Made by a program: the position numbers and the translations under genes. DNA of 37,086 bases from Jiangella rhizosphaerae. Lineage in GTDB: Bacteria > Actinomycetota > Actinomycetes > Jiangellales > Jiangellaceae. Of the stretch, positions 33,276 to 37,086 are shown one piece after another. The notes under the pieces are model-generated. The model had not been told where the DNA came from. It saw nothing but the letters and a program-made list of their open reading frames with translations, and ran no database searches. Numbering within the stretch: position 1 is the first letter of the stretch; every line of letters begins with the position of its first letter. The stretch spans positions 1 to 37,086 of the forward strand of contig NZ_QUAL01000120.1 of the NCBI RefSeq assembly GCF_003579925.1, given 5' to 3'.

Positions 33276-33471
33276 GTCCTTATTGTGAGGATTATTCCGA
33301 TATCTGTCGACGGCGACTTGGAGGCTGGCTTCGGGGGTTCCCTGGGTTCACCGACCACGGACTCGGGGTCCGAACAGACCCGAACGCGCCACCGGCCGAT
33401 ACGTACGGGCCGCACAGCGACCAGCCGGAGCCCCGTCGCGCCCAGCTCCGGCCGCCCGCTCGAGCCGTACC

Positions 33472-34059
33472 TCACCGGCGCACTGGGTAGCGCAGGTGCA
33501 GGGCGCGTTTGCCCTGGACGACCACCGGGTCCTCGAGCAGCTGGTGTCCGCCGCCGAGCGCCGAGAAGTACGGGATTCCCTCCCCGAACAGCACCGGCAC
33601 GAGGCTGACGCACACCTCGTCGAGCAGGCCGAGCGCGAGCGCCTGTTGCGTGATGTTCGCGCTGGCGATCGTGACGTTCTTGTCGCCGGCGATCCGCTTC
33701 GCCCGCTCGACCGCCGCGGCGACGCCGTCGACGAAGGTCGTGGTGGGCCACTTCTCGGCCGCGTCCGCCGGCGGGCGATGCGTGACCACCACGACGGGCG
33801 CGCCGGCCGGGTGCCGGTCGCCCCAGCCGTCGGCGATGTCGAACAGGCGCCGGCCGGCGACGAGCGCACCGGTGTCCTCGGTCAGGTCGCGCAGGATCGC
33901 CGCGCTCGCCTCGTCGACCTGGAACGTGATGCCCTCGTTGGCGCTCGGCACCGTCACATCGCCTGCGCCGTACCACTCGAACAGCTCGCCGATGCCGTCG
34001 TCGGGCTGTGCGATGTAGCCGTCCAGCGACATCGTCATGTGGCTGAAGACCTTGCCCAT
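33472..34059 (-). CDS. Dihydrofolate reductase-family (RibD C-terminal-like) protein
   Basis: A 195-residue protein with the RibD/DHFR-like fold. It opens with VFSHMTMSLDGYIAQPDDG and contains ALVAGRRLFDIADGWGD, VVVVTHRPP and the nucleotide-binding GDKNVTIASANITQQAL, then LVPVLFGEGIPYF. Such stand-alone proteins are probably NADPH-dependent reductases of unknown substrate, not true folate enzymes. The ATG at 34059 has GAGGAGG about seven bases upstream; a longer frame to 34272 lacks family similarity. It is divergent from the PIN-domain gene. Confidence 0.88.
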   Translation of the reverse strand: MGKVFSHMTMSLDGYIAQPDDGIGELFEWYGAGDVTVPSANEGITFQVDEASAAILRDLTEDTGALVAGRRLFDIADGWGDRHPAGAPVVVVTHRPPADAAEKWPTTTFVDGVAAAVERAKRIAGDKNVTIASANITQQALALGLLDEVCVSLVPVLFGEGIPYFSALGGGHQLLEDPVVVQGKRALHLRYPVRR

Positions 34060-34197
34060 CGTGGACCTCCTCTGCGTGTCGTCTCCGATGTATCGACCTC
34101 GGTCAGCGGGCGAACTCATCGTGGCAGCGCCGGCCACAGGTCGCGGCGACCGGCCGAGCCGCGCACACCGCTGCGTGCGGCCGCGTACGCTGGCGCT

Positions 34198-34593
34198 GTG
34201 ACCAGGTTCGTCATCGGCGCCGACGTGGCGTTCCGGCTCGCGGCCGAGCGGAGCGCCGTCGACGCCGGGCATCAGCTGGTGGCGCCGACGCTGCTCCGCT
34301 CGCAGCTGCTGACGCAGCTCTACCAGGCCGTCCGGCGCGGCGAGCTGACGAAGAAGGAGGCCGACGGCCGCCTCGACTACGTCCGCTCGCTGCGCATCCG
34401 GCTGCTCGGCGACCGCGTGCTGCAGGCCGTCGCGTGGCGCATCGCCGACCAGCTCGGCTGGCCCGACACCTACGACGCCGAGTACGTCGCCCTCACGCAG
34501 CTGCAGGCCGACGCCTTCGTCACCCTCGACACCGCCCTCGCCGACGCCGTACGCGACCTCGTCACCGTAGCGCCGTACGACGCGCTGAGCTGA
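34198..34593 (+). CDS. PIN-domain protein (VapC-like) without an adjacent antitoxin
   Basis: A 131-residue PIN-fold protein. Putative metal-site residues are Asp9 (VIGAD), Asp93 (TYDAEY) and Asp111 (VTLDTAL). At the position where VapC ribonucleases usually have Glu, within APTLLRSQLL, the residue is Gln36, so the acidic cluster is incomplete. No VapB-like gene lies beside it: the 138 bases upstream hold only the divergent promoter region. A -10-like TACGCT at 34186-34191 lies six bases before GTG 34198, so a leaderless mRNA is likely. Toxin activity should not be assumed. Confidence 0.8.
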   Translation: MTRFVIGADVAFRLAAERSAVDAGHQLVAPTLLRSQLLTQLYQAVRRGELTKKEADGRLDYVRSLRIRLLGDRVLQAVAWRIADQLGWPDTYDAEYVALTQLQADAFVTLDTALADAVRDLVTVAPYDALS

Positions 34594-34629
34594 CGTGCGC
34601 GTGTATCACCAGGCGAGAACCATGATCAA

Positions 34630-34667
34630 GGGCGGATTACTGTCGCCAGGGCAGCAGTAAACCGCCC
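34630..34667. terminator. Hairpin between convergent PIN and DinB-like genes
   Basis: GGGCGGATTACTG (34630-34642) pairs with 34655-34667 with a single mismatch across a 12-base loop, 36 bases after the PIN gene and 21 bases from the DinB-like stop. A bidirectional terminator is likely. Confidence 0.6.
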
Positions 34668-34687
34668 ATGACCACGGTCACAACGCG

Positions 34688-35266
34688 TCAGGCGCGCGGT
34701 GCGAACGCGTCGGCCGCCGCCTGGATGCGCGCCACGTAGGCGCGCCACACCTCCGCGTCGCCGAAGTCGTCGTGGTCGGGGCCGGCCCGGCCGTCGATGA
34801 GCTCGCGGACGATGTCGGCGTGGCCGGCGTGCCGGGCGGTCTCGGCGAGCATGCGGATGAGGAGCACGCCGAGCGTGGTGTCGGCGCGCTCGGCCGGCCA
34901 GTGCGGCACCCGGCCGGGCGCGTCGAGGTCGAGCTCGGCCACGGTCCGGTCGCCGTGCGCGCACGCCCGCCGGTACAGCCCGACGATGTACTCGGTGGAC
35001 TGATCGGGCGTGACCCACATGTCGGCGTTCTCCCAGACCGAGCCGTCCTCCTCCCAGGCCAGCGTCTCGGGCGGCGGCCGGCCGAAGGACGTGCCGAGGT
35101 AGACGTACTCGCCACCGGCCAGGTGCTTGACCAGCCCGAGCAGGTTGGTGCCGGTGGGCGTCAACGGCCGGCGAAGGTCGTACTCGCCCAGCCCGTCGAG
35201 CTTGGCCAGCATGCCGTCGCGCGCCTCCTGCAGCTTGCGGTGCAGCTCCGCCTTCACATCCGCCAT
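34688..35266 (-). CDS. DinB-family protein (DUF664-like)
   Basis: A 192-residue four-helix-bundle protein. The metal-binding histidine pattern of the DinB/YfiT superfamily is visible as LVKHLAGGEY (first His) and ETARHAGHADIVRELIDG (C-terminal His pair). These proteins are often thiol-dependent transferases using mycothiol or bacillithiol; the substrate here is unknown. ATG 35266 agrees with the family start (MADVKAELHRKLQEAR). It is divergent from the ComB-like gene, 48 bases away. Confidence 0.87.
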   Translation of the reverse strand: MADVKAELHRKLQEARDGMLAKLDGLGEYDLRRPLTPTGTNLLGLVKHLAGGEYVYLGTSFGRPPPETLAWEEDGSVWENADMWVTPDQSTEYIVGLYRRACAHGDRTVAELDLDAPGRVPHWPAERADTTLGVLLIRMLAETARHAGHADIVRELIDGRAGPDHDDFGDAEVWRAYVARIQAAADAFAPRA

Positions 35267-35314
35267 GCCGCCACCCAACCACCCGGCACCGACAACATCG
35301 GCGAGAATCGACCG

Positions 35315-36064
35315 GTGGGCGCATGGGACCAGGACGGCTACGGGGTGCGGCTCGAGTGGGGCCCGGCCGGCGCGCGTCGACTCGCGCCGCACGTCGCCTG
35401 CCTGGTCGTGGTCGACGTGCTGTCGTTCACGACGGCGGTGTCGGTGGCGGCCGACGCCGGCACGACCGTCCACCCCTACGCCTGGCGCGACGAGACGGCC
35501 GCGGCGTACGCCGGCAGCGTCGGCGCCCGGCTGGCCGTCGGGCGGAAGGCCGCCACCACCGACCAGCCGTGGTCGCTGTCGCCGGCCGCCCTGCGCGACG
35601 CCCCGGTCACGCCGCGGCTGGTGCTGCCGTCGCCGAACGGGTCGGGCATCGCCGCCGCGGCACGCGACGACCCGTCGGTCGCCGTCGTCGCGGGGTGCCT
35701 GCGCAACGCGGCGGCCGTCGGGCGGTGGCTGACGGAGTCCGGCTACGGGACCGCCGACCGTCCGGTCGCGGTCGTCCCGGCGGGCGAGCGCTGGCCCGAC
35801 GGCAGCCTGCGGCCGGCGCTGGAGGACCTACTCGGCGCCGGCGCGATCGTTGCCGCCCTCGGTGGCGCCCGTCCCTCCCCCGAGGCGGCCGCCGCCCGCG
35901 CGGCCGTCGACGCCACCGGCGACATCGCGGCCACGCTCCGCGACTGCGCGTCCGGCCGCGAGCTGATCGCCTACGGTTTCCCCGACGACGTCGCCATCGC
36001 GGCCGAGCGCGACCACAGCGACGTCGTCCCGGTGCTGGCCGGCGGCGGGTTCAGCCCGGCCTGA
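35315..36064 (+). CDS. 2-phosphosulfolactate phosphatase (ComB) family protein
   Basis: A 249-residue protein of the ComB family: VVVDVLSFTTAVSVAADAG (31-49), RLAVGRKA, WSLSPAAL, LVLPSPNGS and VVAGCLRNAAAV are family segments. ComB hydrolyses 2-phosphosulfolactate in coenzyme M synthesis, but actinomycetes generally do not make coenzyme M and no companion genes are present, so the true substrate is uncertain. The GTG at 35315 is seven bases after a -10-like GAGAAT, suggesting a leaderless mRNA. Its last 14 bases overlap the end of the convergent MocR gene. Confidence 0.8.
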   Translation: MGAWDQDGYGVRLEWGPAGARRLAPHVACLVVVDVLSFTTAVSVAADAGTTVHPYAWRDETAAAYAGSVGARLAVGRKAATTDQPWSLSPAALRDAPVTPRLVLPSPNGSGIAAAARDDPSVAVVAGCLRNAAAVGRWLTESGYGTADRPVAVVPAGERWPDGSLRPALEDLLGAGAIVAALGGARPSPEAAAARAAVDATGDIAATLRDCASGRELIAYGFPDDVAIAAERDHSDVVPVLAGGGFSPA

Positions 36065-37086
36065 CCGCCCGGAACGCCGCCGCGAGCGCCGTCAGCCCCA
36101 CGGGCACCTCGTCGGCCTCGATGGCGCCGTATCCGAGCACCAGCCCGGCGGGCCCACCCGGCTCGGCCCGGTAGGCGGCGAGGGTCTCGACGGCGACGCC
36201 GGCGGCCCGCGCCCGCGCGGCGACGGCGTCCGCCACCGCACGGTCGCCGGACCGCAGCAGAGCGCACACGTGCAGCCCGGCCGCCGACGGCACGGTCTCG
36301 ACGTACGGCGCCAGCTCGCCGGCCAGCCCGGCCAGCAGCGCCGACCGCCGCCGCGCGTACACCTTGGCCGTCCGCCGGATGTGCCGCGCCAGCAGTCCCT
36401 CGTCCATGAACCGGGCCAGCGCCGCCTCCGTCGCCACCGGGCCGTGGCCGTCGGCCAGCCGCCGGGCCGCCCGCACGGCCGAGCGCAGCGACGGCGGCAC
36501 GACGGCGAAGCCCAGCCGCAGGCCGGGCAGCAGCGTCTTGGAGAACGTCCCCACGTAGACGACCCGCCCGCCGGCGTCGAGAGCGTGCAGCGGCTCCAGC
36601 GGACGGTCGGCGAAGCGGTACTCGCTGTCGTAGTCGTCCTCGACGACCGCGGCGTCGTGCGCGCCGGCCCACGCCAGCAGGTCGAGCCGGCGCCGCGGCG
36701 ACATCGCGACGCCGAGTGGGAACTGGTGCGACGGCGTGACGTACACCAGCCGTGCCGCCCGCGGCAGCCGCGACACCACCAGCCCCTCGCCGTCGACCGG
36801 CACCCCCACGACCCGCGCGCCGTGCGCCGCGAACGCCTCCCGTGCGGGCGGATAGCCGGGCTCCTCGACGGCGACGACGTCGCCCGGCGCGAGCAGCACG
36901 CGGGCGACGAGGTCGAGCGCCTGCTGGGCGCCGTTGGTGACGACGACGTCGTCGGCGCCGGTCCGCACGGAGCGCGCGTAGGCGACGTAGCGTGCGACGG
37001 CGGCGCGCAGGTCCGGGTGCCCGGCGGGGTCGGCGTACCCGCCGGGCTCGCGGTCGCGGCCGGCGCCGCGACGGGGCCGCCACTCG
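36051..37086 (-). CDS. MocR/PdxR-type regulator, aminotransferase-like domain (N-terminus outside the window)
   Basis: The frame is open to the right edge, so the winged-helix DNA-binding N-terminus is not seen. The visible 345 residues are the fold-type I aminotransferase-like domain of a MocR regulator. They include NGAQQALDLVARVLLAPGD, VEEPGYPPAREAF, the subfamily hallmark VEDDYDSEYRF and the PLP-lysine segment GTFSKTLLPGLRLGF. Such proteins sense pyridoxal phosphate or an amino compound and control transcription. Without the N-terminal part a plain aminotransferase cannot be excluded, but EDDYDSEYR favours MocR. Confidence 0.85.
   Translation of the reverse strand, partial: EWRPRRGAGRDREPGGYADPAGHPDLRAAVARYVAYARSVRTGADDVVVTNGAQQALDLVARVLLAPGDVVAVEEPGYPPAREAFAAHGARVVGVPVDGEGLVVSRLPRAARLVYVTPSHQFPLGVAMSPRRRLDLLAWAGAHDAAVVEDDYDSEYRFADRPLEPLHALDAGGRVVYVGTFSKTLLPGLRLGFAVVPPSLRSAVRAARRLADGHGPVATEAALARFMDEGLLARHIRRTAKVYARRRSALLAGLAGELAPYVETVPSAAGLHVCALLRSGDRAVADAVAARARAAGVAVETLAAYRAEPGGPAGLVLGYGAIEADEVPVGLTALAAAFRAVRPG

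Noticed and set aside
33263-33490. Plus-strand 75-codon frame with MPSPCPYCEDYSD
   Set aside because: It overlaps the small zinc-ribbon-like gene antisense, has no ribosome-binding site, and the CxxC is isolated in a Pro/Arg-rich translation.
32967-37086. A genomic island inserted at tRNA-Asn
   Set aside because: No integrase, no duplicated tRNA end, and the following genes have the same GC-rich codon use as the rest.
1-37086. CRISPR array, insertion sequence or prophage
   Set aside because: No regularly spaced repeats, transposase, integrase or phage structural genes were seen on either strand.

Overview
The window is very GC-rich DNA with strong third-position G/C bias, GTG starts, four-base start/stop overlaps, Tat signal peptides and LacI regulators. 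This is the look of a soil-type high-GC actinomycete; a Jiangella-like relative is a guess, not something shown. There is no phage, integrase, transposase or CRISPR array. It is chromosomal carbon-catabolism DNA with one tRNA gene.

Region 1 (1-20838) looks like a polysaccharide-utilisation locus. It holds a tandem alpha/beta-hydrolase esterase (cut by the window edge) with a coupled SGNH esterase; a peptide/oligosaccharide-type ABC importer (binding protein, two permeases, fused double ATPase); a tightly coupled operon of two Gfo/Idh/MocA dehydrogenases around a TIM-barrel isomerase; a LacI regulator; a nagB-nagA-uxaA-mannitol-dehydrogenase-family operon; and a divergent secreted multidomain PL1-like pectate lyase. 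Four exact copies of CAARCGGTTG lie in the control regions of these units (9081, 12245, 17630, 18508). Three of them sit between recognisable -35 and -10 boxes, which ties the units into one probable LacI regulon. The likely flow is extracellular deacetylation and lyase cleavage, import of oligosaccharides, then intracellular oxidation/isomerisation, amino-sugar deacetylation/deamination and uronate reduction/dehydration.

Region 2 (20913-28149) is a myo-inositol operon in the order iolG-iolC-aldolase-iolB-iolD-mmsA. Most genes overlap by ATGA. iolE is absent. The promoter carries the palindrome TTTGTCTTGACAAA. A LacI gene (28276) is divergent.

Region 3 (29646-32769) is a compact operon of a Gfo/Idh/MocA dehydrogenase, a DUF993 protein and a sugar-phosphate isomerase-like protein. 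AAGCGCNTTCC occurs twice upstream of it and once at the promoter of the LacI gene at 28276, suggesting that this regulator controls itself and the operon. The pathway is not one I can name and is the best candidate for undescribed biochemistry here.

Region 4 (32967-37086) holds tRNA-Asn(GTT), a 45-residue zinc-ribbon-like protein, a RibD/DHFR-like reductase, a PIN-domain protein lacking one acidic residue, a DinB-like protein, a ComB-family phosphatase and the C-terminal part of a MocR-type regulator. Strong palindromic hairpins mark most operon ends. Two of them share GTTGATCWTGGAG, and a pair of 24-bp inverted repeats fills the first convergent gap.
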